Assembly (NCBI RefSeq): GCF_002777975.1
Contig: NZ_NGVS01000006.1
Coordinates: 326,100 to 390,099, forward strand
Source of the DNA: Shewanella carassii
GTDB taxonomy: Bacteria > Pseudomonadota > Gammaproteobacteria > Enterobacterales > Shewanellaceae
Length of the DNA: 64,000 nt
Reading direction: 5' to 3'
The translations under genes and the position numbers were made by a program. The notes under the pieces were generated by a model that did no database searches, had not been told where the DNA came from, and saw only the letters and a list, made by a program, of their open reading frames with translations. Shown here one piece after another: positions 63,465 to 64,000 of this stretch (positions within the stretch are counted from its first letter, which is position 1; each line of letters begins with the position of its first letter).

Positions 63465-64000
63465 TCAGAGTGCCAGGCCCAACTGTTGGGTATGAGTTTC
63501 AGCTGTTGTGGGCAGTTGCAAAGTCGGCAGTGGTTGGCCGCTTTGGGCTTGCCAGCGGGCACTGAGCAGACGATATAAGCATATGGCCAGCTCAGGTGCC
63601 TGGGCATTGTCCGGGGTGTGGACAAACAGATAGGGTTGGCGTCCCTCTTTTAACCATTGGCATAGTTTGTCCAGCCAAGGCTTGAAGAAGCCTTGATTGG
63701 CATCGAGCTCCGGGTGGCCGATAAAGCGCACTGTGGGGGAATGGCCGGTTGCTATGGCATGTACCGGCACTCTGGGTTTCTTTTCATGGGCGTCGATGAC
63801 GGCGGCACTGTTTGGCGGCGCGGCAAATACCGGCCGGGTGTCCATTATGATGCGGTTGACCGAGCGCTGCAGCAGCAAGCGATTGAGTTGACGCTCGGCT
63901 TCTCCCTTGGCAAAGAAAGCCGGGTGGCGTACCTCGACCCCGAGAGGCAACTCGGTAGGCAGCTTACCGAGAAAGGTGTCCAGTGCCCCCAAGGCTTCGG
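63465..64000 (-). CDS. DUF72 (YecE-like) protein, partial, 5' end off the window
   Basis: The frame is open to the right edge, so at least 178 codons are seen and the N-terminus is missing. G-V-E-V-R-H-P-A-F, I-I-M-D-T-R-P, V-R-F-I-G-H-P-E-L and Y-L-F-V-H-T-P-D-N-A-Q-A-P are the usual blocks of DUF72 TIM-barrel-like proteins of unknown function (the family often has R-F-H-N ... Y-V-Y-F-N-N-D). A TTG at 63992 is not the real start. Confidence 0.85.
   Translation of the reverse strand, partial: EALGALDTFLGKLPTELPLGVEVRHPAFFAKGEAERQLNRLLLQRSVNRIIMDTRPVFAAPPNSAAVIDAHEKKPRVPVHAIATGHSPTVRFIGHPELDANQGFFKPWLDKLCQWLKEGRQPYLFVHTPDNAQAPELAICLYRLLSARWQAQSGQPLPTLQLPTTAETHTQQLGLAL

Noticed and set aside
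1-64000. tRNA or rRNA genes, CRISPR arrays, insertion sequences, prophage or defence genes
   Set aside because: Looked for and not seen; gene content and order are those of a resident chromosome.

Overview
The window reads as a stretch of ordinary chromosome from a marine or clinical Shewanella, most likely Shewanella algae or a close relative. Pointers are the class D beta-lactamase of the OXA-55 type (9390-10259), a periplasmic tetraheme flavocytochrome c fumarate reductase (30608-32392), a CT-BC-biotin carboxylase fusion next to a second EF-G, ArcA without ArcB nearby, and a gene order recalling the S. oneidensis core genome. The species call rests on recognising these proteins from memory; no search was run. 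No rRNA, tRNA, CRISPR array, prophage or insertion sequence was seen.

Layout. 1-9.2 kb: a left-truncated DUF5666 lipoprotein, a small membrane protein with an L7/L12-like domain, a dicarboxylate/amino-acid symporter, then a minus-strand block (alkaline phosphatase, gshB, rsmE, endA, sprT, and an exported pyroglutamyl-peptidase-like protein whose catalytic Cys is Ser). 9.4-20 kb: blaOXA convergent with a LysR gene, the 1517-aa carboxylase fusion, a diguanylate cyclase with a periplasmic solute-binding domain, and fusA2. 20-25.3 kb: arcA, a DUF3293 gene, a lysine riboswitch controlling lysC with an overlapping desuccinylase-like gene, and asnC. 25.4-30.2 kb: rluA, a CadC-like membrane regulator followed by two mini-proteins, and a three-gene minus operon (two membrane proteins around a methyltransferase).

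30.2-40 kb is an anaerobic/redox zone: fccA with a CRP/FNR-like site, ldhA, a dienelactone hydrolase, a small MscS protein, a spermidine-synthase-like methyltransferase, a secreted M17 aminopeptidase, and ahpC/ahpF with a candidate leader peptide and an intergenic hairpin. 40-54.3 kb holds smaller genes: GNAT, a GAF/degenerate GGDEF protein, a META lipoprotein, a YjfB-like protein, a thioredoxin-DsbD-like membrane fusion, two chemoreceptors (one with a full amino-acid-binding dCache signature), an OmpA-like protein, an OhrR-like regulator with a short GlpD-like oxidoreductase, rlmC and chrA. 54.3-64 kb: a 1415-aa formate dehydrogenase fused to a GltD-like module, prfB with its programmed +1 frameshift, lysS, a PAS-GGDEF cyclase, a secreted protein of unknown function, and a right-truncated DUF72 gene.

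The genes are mostly housekeeping and respiratory. Nothing resembles a defence island or a new multi-gene system. The more unusual material is single-protein fusions, active-site substitutions, and small regulatory elements (leader ORF, long perfect inverted repeat, direct-repeat array upstream of arcA, a dispersed 57-bp repeat).
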